Shown in pieces: positions 34,949 to 45,719 of a stretch of 64,000 bases of DNA. Position 1 is the first letter of the stretch. Each line of letters begins with the position of its first letter. The notes beneath the pieces are model-generated. The model was not told where the DNA came from, did not search any database, and saw only the letters and a list, made by a program, of their open reading frames with translations. Source of the stretch: Culex pipiens pallens (taxonomy: Eukaryota > Arthropoda > Insecta > Diptera > Culicidae); the NCBI RefSeq assembly GCF_016801865.2, contig NC_068937.1, positions 111,887,068 to 111,951,067 on the forward strand. Direction: 5' to 3'. The position numbers and the translations under genes were made by a program.

Positions 34949-34987
34949 AATTCAGCAAAATAAAATAAATGTGTAGAAAAACACAGT

Positions 34988-35340
34988 TAGGGCGTCCAAT
35001 TCTCCCGGGTTTTGAATAACCCGGAAAACGGGAAAAATATTTTCCAAATCCTAGGAATTAATGGCATCTCGGGAAATTTTTGACACAGCCATAAAATTCA
35101 CGTTTTCATTATTTTTTTTTGTTTTTCAAGCTTTAAATCATACAATTAGCTGAATACTGTTAATTAGTGATAATCTATACTTCAATCTAAACAAGAACAG
35201 CAGTTTCTAGTTAGCTTAAAAAACATAAAAAATTGTTATTTTTGGGTCTTTTGTTGAGCTTTTTATTTTGATAAAATCATAGTTTTTAATCCAATTTGAT
35301 CCAATTAAAAAAAATTAAAAAAAAAATTATGAAAAATTAT
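34988..35340. mobile_element. Truncated relative of the 29443-31559 element
   Basis: It begins TAGGGCGTCCAATTCTCCCG and repeats CCCGG/GGGAAA words, like the left end of the complete element. The other end is missing. Confidence 0.65.
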
Positions 35341-36690
35341 GTTTTGTATTCCTTAATCGAATATCTTACACCTTGATGCCCACTTCAACTCCTGGCTTCG
35401 TGAAATATATCAGAACCCACCTTCGCCTGCGAGCCGAAATAGGGTAGCTGTTTTGCTCTAAAGTTCCGTCCTCGAAGCTGCTGTTTGATGTTTGCCTGTC
35501 TCCCACGAGGGCCACGAGATACGTTGCTCCTTTGCTCGAAACGTCATAATTCCCGCTGATGGACGGAATTGGAACGGAACGACAAGATCAACGACGATGA
35601 CAGCAGCAGCATCCTGCCACGTGAGTGCTGCTGCTTTTGACGTATCTCTGAGCCGCCTTTCGCGTGGTTCAATTAAAACGTATTATCCGCGTGTACTTTT
35701 GGGGCAAATCTAATTAACGGTGTAGCAGAGCGAAACTTCCGTTGAAGAACTTTGTTTGAAGAAATCACATACACACGGGGAGATGATGTGCTCAAGGGAG
35801 CGCGGAAGCAAGAGCTTAATTTGAGCTTTTCTCTCTCTTTCCGGTACATCAATCGTGTGACACGGGCTCGACGCAGCAGGGCGAAACTAAAAACGAGCTT
35901 TTCTACTTTTCTGTGAGGCGTTGCGGTTGTTTGAAGTGTGTCGTCGTGTCAACTGTCAATCTGTCGGAAAAGTGTTTGCTCAAATGTGGAGCTGTGGTAA
36001 GATTTTTTTTTCAAATTTGATGAAATAATACATTTTTGAGGAAATTATTCAATAAATAATCGTACATGATAAACTTCCAATCCAAATCTGATGCATGAAG
36101 TTTATCAAATCTTTCGTTTGTGTGATAAACTTTACCAAAACATTCATACACAATGCTGGATTTTGCATAGAATACCTAAATTTATTTTTAGTTCTGTGCC
36201 CTCTAAACAGCACTCCCAATCCCAACCAGAACGTCATTATTCACCGCGAGAGGCAAAGTGTGCCAAAGTCACGGAAAAATGTGGCGTGGCTGCCAGTAAT
36301 ATCAATTTTGCCCAAGAAAGGGCGTGTTTCTTTGCCACAAGTTGGAGTTTGGCAGAGCAATAGAGCGACGTCGAGTGAGCTGGAAATTCACCAAAAGTGA
36401 GCTATTTTCGTCAAGAGTTTAGTGGGATGCCTGTTGACGTGGGGGCGACTTTGGGCTCGACATGCTTCTCGGTGGAGCAAATTTTCAAGCTTGTTTGCTT
36501 GGTGGTGAGCTCCGTTTAGATTCATATCAAATTGAGGAAAAGGGTGAAAAAGGGGGTTTACTTGACCGCTTTTATATTTAAAACACCCACTTTAACGAAC
36601 TTTAGGTTTTTTTGTGGTCTCTATTGCAAGTTTATGCTCGAACTTTGATGGCTGAAGGCTTGAATGGGGAGAGCATCCGGACCTCTTTCT
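35341..36690. other. Intron 4, apparently single-copy stretch
   Basis: This is more GC-balanced than its surroundings and has no copies elsewhere in the window. ORFs at 36091-36400 and 35492-35713 show no domain. No splice-consistent exon was found. Regulatory content is possible but not demonstrated. Confidence 0.45.
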
Positions 36691-38334
36691 AATTTAAAAA
36701 AATGAAAAACTGCGACTATTTTCAAAAAAGTCACCTAAAAATGGATTTAACTTGAAAACGGTGCACTTTATCAAAATTTCACTAAAGTACTTTTTGATTG
36801 CAAATTTAATTTTACATCGAAAAATGAAGTTGAAAAATTTTTGCGACCAATTTTTCGATAAAAAAAAATAGTATTGATTCAAAAATTCATAACTCACTCA
36901 AAGATTTTTTGCACAACCTGGAAATTTCTGAAAAGTTGGCATTTTATGTCCTCTAAAACATATCAAAAAATAAAAAAAAATAGTGTTATTTTGCAAATTT
37001 AGTTTTAGTGACAAAAAGTTAAATAAAAAAATCACCAAAATTTTTTTTACCGTGTATCATTTTTTTCCAGTGTAGTCCATATCCATACCTACATCTTTGC
37101 CGAAGACACCAAATCGATAAAAAAAATCCTTCAAAAGATACAAATTTTTGAATTTTCATACATCATTTTTGTATGGCCAGCTGCCAAATTTGTATGGAAA
37201 ATTATATGGACAAACTAATGATGCAAAATGGCTTCTTTAGGTATACCGAAGGCACCAAAAAAGTTTCAGTCGGATTAAAAAATACAAAAAAATCGAAAGA
37301 CCTAAATCTGAGAGAACTGCTCGGTAGTTAAATATTCAAAAATCTTTTGACTGAATTTTCTGATCAATTTAGTGTCTTCAGATAAGTTGTATGTATTATT
37401 CAGAAATTTGAAAAAAATACACGAAAAAAAATGCCTTTTTTTACTATAAAAATAAAGTAAAATTACATTTCCCAAAATACGTATTTTTTGATTTTCGACT
37501 TTTTTTGTATGTTTTAGGCATTTAAAAACTTGCAACTTTTGAGCCATATAGAAGTAGAGTCGAAAATTCTGCCACCGAGTCATGATTTTTTTTGAAAAAA
37601 TAGTGATTTTCTGAAACATAATAATTACATACAAAAAAAATTAACTTAATTTTAATTGTAAATTTGAAATTGCGATCGAAAAGGACTTCTGATTGCTGAG
37701 ATACAGTGGCTCAAAAAAAAACCACCATTTTCTAATGTCGATATCTAAGCAACTAATGATTCGATTTTCAATGTTAAAATATGGAACAAATATGAAATCA
37801 ATATTCATTTTTTTTTAAAAAACAAAACAAAATATTGTTTTCAAAAAGATCGGAAAATTTTACGATTTTTTTTTATAAAATTTCGATTTTTCCAAAAAAC
37901 ACTGTTCAAAAAAATATTACTAAACGGAAAAATGATTGACCATACTTCTCTATAGCTCAAAAGTTGCGAGGTTTTGGCCCCAAAAAAATGTCAAAAAATT
38001 TCGAAGATCAAAAGTTTTTGTTAAAAAGTTAACCAAAACATGGGCAAAAAAATATCGTTGCCTTATTTTTTTCTCAATATTCCTCAACAATACCTACAAC
38101 ATTGAAGAAAACACCAATTTGATCAGAAAATTCACTCAAAAGTTAGAGCTATTTGAATATTTACGTAACATTTTTTGTATGGGCAGTTGCCAAAACTGTA
38201 TGGATACTTGTATGGGTGAACCAATTACACAAAAAGCTACCTTAATCATAAGGAAGGCCCCCACAAAGTTTGGGCCAAATAAAAAAATACGAATAAAATC
38301 CATTTTCGGTTTTGGTAGGTAGAGAATTGCTGAT
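36690..38334. mobile_element. Two degraded foldback copies in tandem
   Basis: 36690-37322 is the right half of one copy, ending GAGAACTGCTC. 37323-38334 is a second copy that lacks its left tip and ends GTAGAGAATTGCT. Both are more diverged than 16121-17624. Confidence 0.8.
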
Positions 38335-38394
38335 TTTGGACACAAACTTGATTTATTTATTTTTTTAATTCGGAATCAGTACAAAAAAAGTAAC

Positions 38395-38750
38395 ACAAAC
38401 ATCACTAAAGTGTTCATAACTTAAGACAGGGTTGCCAGATGACCTAACCGTCGATGTATAATACACTGGGACTTGAGTTGTTTTTTGGTCACTTTTGTGA
38501 CATCCGGATATTTTCGCAAACTCATTTTTATATATAAATTTTTGACTATTCAGGCTATTACATAAATTTTCAAAAGGATTTGTCAAAAATAAATATTTGT
38601 TCAAGAAACTTCAGAAACTTCAAGTTCAAGTGCAATCAGATGAAATCAATTGAAAATGCATTCCCCTGGTATACATGAATGTGGGTCTCCGAGCTTTTTA
38701 TAAAAAGTTCATTTTCAGAGCAGCATTATAGCTTTATTGAGGAAGGCAAG
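38395..38750. mobile_element. Hairpin-capped element, truncated copy
   Basis: It contains one diverged unit of the 164-bp array (AGACAGGGTTGCCAGAT) and finishes with the standard end GAGGAAGGCAAG. The left end is missing. Confidence 0.75.
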
Positions 38751-39795
38751 TTTGCCTTTAAATTTTCTCTGGACTGCACTACTGAAGTTGGTTAAGTGAA
38801 AATTGCTTCACATAAAATTTATCCGTAAATAATCGAAAAAGTTTTGTCGCACAATTTACATTCATTCAATGTTGATTGGACACATAAGTGACAACAACTC
38901 CAACTCAATTACAAACTGCTCGACAACTCGTCCGAAAAAGTTCGCAGTCCTGGCTACAATCATAGCCCAAAACCACTGCCAAAACAATGGGGGAGGGGTG
39001 AGGGAAAGGGTTGTTCCCATCACAAACATGTTATCCTGTCTCGGTAGCACACTATCACGTACACAATTACAATTACAACCACTAACCACGAAAGATAAAA
39101 TCTCGCCCTGGAATTCACCTCCAACCTTGCCGCCAAACCGCGACACCCTTTCTCTCTCTTGCTCACTTCCGCCAACGAGGTCATCCGATATCTACAGGTA
39201 CCCATCACAACTCGACTCTTCTGTCTCATTTGGCCGCTCTCTATTTCTACTCAACGGTCTCGGTGTGGTGGTCGAAAGCCAATAAATTACATCGATCGCT
39301 ATCGCAATGTAGCAATGTAACGATCCGTTAAGCCATTCTCAAAATACCGTACACTTTGTTGCGAGAAAAAAAATGAATTTCATATTCTTGATGCTATTTC
39401 TAATGAATTGATTTATGTTTTGTTATGTTTTGGTTAAAACTTTACCGCAATTATTTTCTGGTTGAAAAGTTTGAAAAACTAAACCTCCCTTTGAAAATTT
39501 TAAAGTTTAATAGTGTTATCGATTAAAACTGGTATTTGAATTAAAAACATTTCAAATTTCTTGAATTGATTTTAATTTAAGTCATATTTAAGCTCATTTG
39601 ATTGTATTTTCAATGTTTGTAAAATTTAAATATATAGTACCGTAAAAAGTTTGACTACTATAGTAGCAGTAGCAACAAACCACCCGAATAATCCAAACAA
39701 GAAAAGAAAACAAAATAAAGACAAGGACTCTTGTACGACTTTGTGGGTTTAGTCCTCTCAAGAAACATCGATGAGTTTTCATTTTTTCAAAGATC
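38751..39795. other. Intron 4, no feature recognised
   Basis: 38860-39300 is less AT-rich and apparently unique. Open frames on both strands are unrelated to the receptor and carry no motif. Confidence 0.45.
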
Positions 39796-41089
39796 TAGAG
39801 GTGGGCAAAACCGCTCTTTTTTAGGAGCCGCTCATTTTCGTTCGCTCATTAAAAAGAGCCGCTCTTTTGAACGGCTCTTTCGCTCTTTTTCATTCTTTTT
39901 ATAAAAATGTTATTTTTAAGAATGGTGTGATTTTTAAAGTTATTTCACTTTGGACTTTTATAAATCATCTGAAAAAAATCCAAAACCAAGTAAATGCCCT
40001 TAAAATCCAAAGGTTTTGACGGTCTCTATATCAAGATTTCTACTCAAACCTAAACTTTCAAAAAATTGAATGGCATCCAAACATTAATCTAGGATATTGA
40101 AGAAATTGATATTAATTTTAAAATTGCGTTTATTTTTGCCAAAATTAAATTTTGCTGACATTTTATTTGGAGAAAATATTCTGCGAACTCTTTTCTACAT
40201 TTTGATTTAATCGATAAAGTCCATAAACGCTAAAGTTTAATCGGACAAGAGAGTTTTTTTTTCCAAAATCTCTCAACTATTTAGTAGGTTTTTTTATTAA
40301 TATTTTACAATGCTAAGCAATTTTAAATGTTAAGCAATTTTAAATGCTCAAATTAGTATTCGGGTAATACTTTAACGTGCGATCAGTTGTTTAATGAAAA
40401 TTGTTAAGTAGTATTTGGCAGCAAAGCTATATTGCACCCAGAACTGGGCATCGGCATACGAGAGGATAAAGAGCACGATTCGGTAGTACAATGGTACTGT
40501 GTGCGGACGGAGAGGATAAATCCCGAAATTACCGAGAGTACTTTACTCATGGTTCATTTTCAAAAAAAGTTCATCTATCAAAAAAAAAAAAAAAGTACCG
40601 GTACCGAGACTCGAACCCAAGACCTTCGGCATATTGAACCGTGCCTTTGCCGTATGGGCCACCAAGGTTCGGTGATTAAGTGGCGGTTGTTTGTCCATAT
40701 AAGCCACTCAATAGGATAAACTGTTCCAATGAACGAATGAACACGCGAGAGGACTATACTCTCGCAATATAGCACTTTCCTCACGTTTCTTTTCGTGAGG
40801 ACTATCCCCTCGTTCTTTAACTTTGGGTGTGGGATTTATTTTTATATGCAATCATTGTTTAATGTGGAATTGCGTTTACAATTTTTATTACAAATTTGAT
40901 GCTACAATTTGTTCGATATTCAAATAATTATACTTATAACAAGTTTTAAAATCATTCCATCTTGGAACGGTTCTTTCAAAAGACCGGAGTTTAAAAAAGA
41001 ACCGCGGTTTTTTTTGTGAGCCATGGTTCGTTCGCTCTTTTTAGTGAACCGGCTCTTTGAGCGGCTCGCTCTTTTTTTACCCACCTCTA
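39796..41089. mobile_element. hAT-like element with GAGC words, copy 1
   Basis: Ends are TAGAGGTGGG inverted. Flanks are CAAAGATC and CATAGATC, an 8-bp TSD with one mismatch. About 100 bp at each end iterates (A/T)GAGC(G/C)GCTC and AAAGAGC. A tRNA-containing element is inserted at 40434-40830. Confidence 0.92.
40434..40830 (-). mobile_element. tRNA-containing repeat, copy 1
   Basis: This 397-bp unit is about 95% identical by eye to 41838-42232. Its middle (about 40600-40680), read on the minus strand, has A box TGGCCCATACGG and B box GGTTCGAGTCTC with a tRNA-like anticodon hairpin. The outer ends are short inverted CACCCA motifs. Open frames here are spurious. Confidence 0.85.
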
Positions 41090-41739
41090 CATAGATCTCT
41101 CCATCACCAAACCAGCACAGAGCCGTTGGCTAATGAATATATTTGGATTTTTCACTGAGGAAAGGTTATAAAATCACTCAAAAAATTAACTTCTCAAATA
41201 AGCTTCGGCTTTAGTTGAACGAATATAGTCCAGATTTGTTTCTTTCGGTCCAGTGTTGGATCTCATACCTTGGTATTAAAAATGGTAATGTTTGAATTAG
41301 TTGATCAATAGTTATGCAAACAAATAATTTTGGTAGATTATAGCGGCCGTCACAATAGCTTGTGAGATCTCTTCTTGTGTCTCGTGATTCCCAGCGAAGG
41401 CATTCTCTCTCTCTATCACTCCTCCCCTTTTCCTTGACTTTGCGCTCTCATCGCTGAGTCTCTCAATCTCAACGAAAACTGCAATGAAAGAACGCGAGAT
41501 GGCGATTACGAGCCGATCACGCATGACGTCCCGTTAAACTGCGTTTGTGAAATTGGTTTTGTGGCGGCTTTTGTGGTTAAACGCTGTTGCGTTAGCATGA
41601 GCGTGCAAGCGGGAATGAGAGAGAAAAAGGAAAATGTCAATCGCGAGTGTGTAAACACGAACACGTGTTCGGCTATGATCGGCGCTGAGAGTTTCAATGA
41701 TTATTCAGGCGAGATAATTGTAGTTGCTGAGAGCTGATA

Positions 41740-42425
41740 CAGAGAAACCTCTTTTTACGCGATGCGTTACGTTTTTCTAATTTGTCGATTTCTCTGGAAC
41801 GACACAACATTTTCACAATCTTTTAAAAGCAATTTGTACACCTAGAACTGGGCATCGGCATACGAGAGGATAAATAGCACGATTCGGTAGTAAAATGGTA
41901 CTGTGTGCGGACGGAGAGGATAAATCCCGAAATTACCGAGAGTACTTTACTCATGGTTCATTTTCCACAAAAAATTCATCTATCAAAAAAAAAAAAAGTA
42001 CCGATACCGAGACTCGAACCCAAGACCTTCGGCACATTGAACCGTGCCTTTGCCGTATGGGCCACCATGGTTCGGTGACTAAGTGGTGGTCGTTTGTCCA
42101 TATAAGCCACTCATAGGATGAACTGTTCCAATGAACGAATGAACACGCGAGAGGACTATACTCTCGCAATATAGCACTTTCCTCACGTTTCTTTTCGTGA
42201 GGACAATCCCCTCGTTCTTTAACTTTGGGTGTAGGTTTTGTTCAGAACTACAAAACGCTTTTTGAAGCTAGCAAAAATAATGTATGGAATTTTGTCAAAA
42301 TATTGAAAGCGACGCAAAATTTATATCTCTGAAGGAAAAATCATGACAATGATGGAAGTCTTCACGTTAAGAGAAATCGACGAAACAAATAGCGTAACGC
42401 CACCGCGTAAAAAGAGGTTTCTCTG
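41740..42425. mobile_element. Tc1/mariner-like MITE with TA target
   Basis: TIRs CAGAGAAACCTCTTTTTACG are flanked by TA at 41738-41739 and 42426-42427. It contains the second copy of the tRNA-containing repeat. It is related to 25628-25934. Confidence 0.9.
41838..42232 (-). mobile_element. tRNA-containing repeat, copy 2
   Basis: This matches 40434-40830 over its full length, with the same minus-strand A and B boxes and the same CCTCACG...CGTGAGG palindrome near one end. Confidence 0.85.
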
Positions 42426-42427
42426 TA

Positions 42428-43092
42428 TTTTGATATTTTAACAACCCTGATCTCAACAGTTCCGTTAGTCAACTTATACCTATAATTTGGTCGCAGTGGT
42501 ACAAGGCTCTACAAAAAAAATCAACTTTTGACCAGTTGCGACTAAAAATGAAAAAAAATCTTTACAAAGATTTTTTGGTAGGCTTTTTTGCAAGCATTCG
42601 GGCGCTTTCAAATATAAACAGGATGCTTTTGCAATTGACTTTGTGAAGAAACCATCATTCACTGACGTAATTTAAGCATTTTTTTATTTGCAAAAACTGT
42701 TAGATTTTTGCAACGTGATTTAACACGCTAAAACTTGCAATTTCCACGAGGAGCATTGTTCTGTTCATCAATCTGAATGTGAAAAAATGTTAAAAACCTA
42801 GAAAATGTTGTGTTAAATTTACAGAAAATTCATTTTATACGGTATTTTAAATCATTATTTTTTTCAATTCAAACCATAAATAAGCAAGAATATAATCTGT
42901 TACAAAATCTATAAAATACATACAAAATAGGCCTTGAAATTAAAATTTCCACAGAAAACAATCAACCAAATCATCATGTCATCAAGTGAAAATTTCACGG
43001 GGTTCTGAAAAAAAAATTAATATTCTAAAATGGCCTGATATTTAAAATCAATTCTGTTCAATTATATTATTCCATATCCTGATTGCTACGAC
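42428..43092. other. Intron 4, no feature recognised
   Basis: AT-rich sequence with no coding signal and no copy that I could find elsewhere in the window. Confidence 0.45.
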
Positions 43093-43627
43093 TAGTGATT
43101 TTTCGCGATTTCGCGGAAGCCGCGTAATCCGTGAAATTTTTCCCTGGCCGTGAAATTTTGTAAGTACCGTGAAATGCCACGAAATTTTATGTATTTCATT
43201 GATAAATCGCTCCTCAGTACATTTAAGCATTATTTATTTTATTCTAAATACTTTACAAGATTTTTAACAAGCATTTTGAATGTAGTTTTCAAACCAAACA
43301 AATATTGCTTGTCAGATTAAGAACTATTTTTTAAATATATTGTTCATTAAAATATTGTATGAAACGCAAAAATTGATTCTACATTTCCAGCAAAATTTAT
43401 TTATTCCTTAAAATTCCAAAAAGATTGTAAAAGAACATTATTTAACACTACAATGAAAGAACGCAAAAAAGGTATTTGTTGAGCATTTGCAATGGTTTAT
43501 AGTATTCTGCAATTATCAACTGCTTTTATGAGTTTTGCCTAAAAGTTATTCAAATACTCGAATTCCTCTATTGTTGAACCTAGGAAAAGAAATAATGTTT
43601 CATATATTTTTAGTTTTATAACACCTC

Positions 43628-43844
43628 ACAGAAAAAAATGATGGTAATATTACATCTGGGAAGGGGTACATCTTTTATGTCAGAAAAAAGGTGTAATTTT
43701 ACCTCCGGAAATGTGTAATTTTACCACTTTTCTGGTGTAATGTCACTTTTCCAGTCTAAATTGAGGTAAAATTACATCATAAAAGAGGTAATATTCAACC
43801 TTCCAAAATTACAGCTTCCAAATTTACATTATTTTTTTTCTGTG
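43628..43844. mobile_element. GGTAAAATTAC-word MITE
   Basis: The ends are CACAGAAAAAAATG and, inverted, CACAGAAAAAAAATAATG. The interior repeats GTAATATTAC and GTAAAATTAC. A right-half relative lies at 56085-56160. Confidence 0.82.
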
Positions 43845-43947
43845 TTGTTTTACTACTTATTATCTCAATGAAATTAAATTAAATTTGCTGAACCATAAAT
43901 TAAAGTGACGGAAATTTTCCCAAAAAAATTCAAAATAAATCCAGTAT

Positions 43948-44165
43948 GAAACGAAACTATTGGCACTACGCCCCCCGGGGCATGGCCTTCCTCTAACGTG
44001 GGATTTCTGCTCCAGCGCCTCTGACGAGACAGGAGAAACCGGGACCGACGTTTTACTTCACCATCCGATAGAAGCTCAGTGGATAAGGCGGGAATCGATC
44101 CCGCGTCTCATAGCATCATCGGGATCGGCAGCCGAAGCCGCTACCCCTGTGCCACGAGACCCCGG
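43948..44165 (-). mobile_element. tRNA-derived SINE flanked by a 43/44-bp direct repeat
   Basis: On the minus strand the 218-bp element starts at 44165 with a tRNA-like head: A box TGGCACAGGGG and B box GGATCGATTCCC. The flanks 43904-43947 and 44166-44208 are identical except for one base indel, so they define a duplication much longer than is usual for SINEs. Confidence 0.9.
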
Positions 44166-44414
44166 AGTGACGGAAATTTTCCCAAAAAAATTAAAATAAA
44201 TCCAGTATATATTTTTTTAAATCATCATTTATGTCAGGAGATTCTATCTGCTACTTACTTTTAAAACAATTTTCTGTTCATAATTACGCTAAAAGAGTTC
44301 ATTTTTACATTTATTTTGAGCAGTTTTTAGAGTACCGTGAAATTGCCGTGAAATTCCAATATTTTGTAATTGGCATGCCGCGAAATTTCGATTTTTTGCC
44401 GTGAAAAATCACTA

Positions 44415-45000
44415 GCCCTACTGATCACGAACCCGAGGTCCGTTTTTTGATATCTCGTGACGGAGGGACGGTACGACCCTATTCATTTTTGAACAGGCGA
44501 AAAAATACATGCTTTTCAATAATTTGCAGTCTGAAACGGTGACGAGATAGAAAATTGGTGTCAAAGAGACTTTTATGTAAAATTGAACATGTCATTTTAA
44601 GGGAAATTTAATGTACTTTTCTAATCTGCACAAGGGTAATTTTCTTAATTAGAACAAAAATTTTAATTTCAAAATTTCGTGATTTTATAATTTTACATGC
44701 TTTTTAAGAGTGTAACAATGTTCTACAAAGTTGTAGAGCAGACAATTACATAAATTTTGGTTCATAAACTTAAGGGATTTGCTTATAACCATCACGATTT
44801 TACGAAAAAAAAGTTTTGGAAAATTTTTGGAGTTGGCGGTGAACTAGGTACTTCATTATAATTACCATAGTTTTTAATAATTTCGAAAAACGAGTATTTT
44901 AAAAGTCACCTTATAATTTACGAGTAAACTGTCACTAATCAAGCTTTTTTCGACATTCTTGCCCTTTCAAGTCAATTCACTCGTTTGGTAATAAATTGCT
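44415..45000. mobile_element. Dispersed element, related to 4085-4270 and 5820-5990
   Basis: 44425-44560 and 44700-44810 are colinear with the two separated blocks near 4.1 and 5.9 kb, including ACAAAGTTGTAGAGCAGACA. Here the blocks are only about 140 bp apart, so this looks like the uninterrupted form. Confidence 0.7.
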
Positions 45001-45480
45001 CCAATGAAACATTTCCCACCCACCTTCTTCGCGCGCCACCACTTTGAAAGGCAAATTCCACCAAATTCGAGGGAGAGAGAGAGAAAAAAAAAGAGTCGGG
45101 AAACTTTCCGCCCCGGGAATAAATGACCTCCCATTAATCGAAATTGATTCACCTTTCCGCACGTACAACCCGAACAGTCAGATGTGTGCCAGTTAATGGA
45201 CTGCTTTCCCCTTGGTATATACTTCAAACCTGGCGTCCTGTCGGATTTCCGCCGCTAGAATCGGAACTGATTTGTTTGTACAAATCGGTGGAACTAGATT
45301 TATCATGCCCTGGTTGGGGTTTCAACCCGATCTGGGTAATGATGGCGAACTTTTCAGCTTTTTTTCTATGATTTTCTTAATTAAAATTTGATTTTGAGAA
45401 AAAAAAAAATATTTGACGTTTCGACGTCCTAAATTTCTTCACGAGGATGGCAAACCTCAAATTTTATTTAAAAGTCCTAC

Positions 45481-45668
45481 CTCAACGGAGCTGTCCCGGA
45501 TGTAGATCTCCTTGACGTCGTCCGGGTTGCGGTCCCGCGTCCGGTACGTGATCCGATAGCCGAGGAACTCGCCGAGGATCGTGTCCGGCGGCGGTGGCTT
45601 CCACGAGATGTACAGCGACGTGGCGGACGTGTTGTGGGCGATCGTGGTGACCGGTTTGCCGGTGGGTG
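45481..45668 (-). CDS. Exon D: first half of FNIII domain 2
   Basis: This 188-bp exon has acceptor TTTCATTTCAG and donor GTTGAG|GTAGGA. It encodes APTGKPVTTIAHNTSATSLY, then the conserved B-strand ISWKPPPPDTILGEFLGYRI with the core Trp, then a YRTRDRNPDD loop and EIYIRDSSVE. NTS is a potential N-glycosylation site. It ends exactly in phase 0. The flanking intron on its 5' side (transcript sense) contains a long degenerate tandem array that comes within about 60 bp of the acceptor. Confidence 0.92.
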
Positions 45669-45719
45669 CTGAAATGAAAAGAGAAAATTTGCGGTTGTTA
45701 TTCTTTCTATTATTTTTAG

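Larger units (their letters stand above)
43093..44414. mobile_element. TAGTGATTTTTC element with CCGTGAAAT words
   Basis: Ends are TAGTGATTTTTC inverted. Both subterminal regions iterate CCGTGAAATT and CGCGAAATT. The ends look hAT-like, but the flanks show no clear 8-bp duplication. Two further elements are nested inside: 43628-43844 and 43948-44165. Confidence 0.8.
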
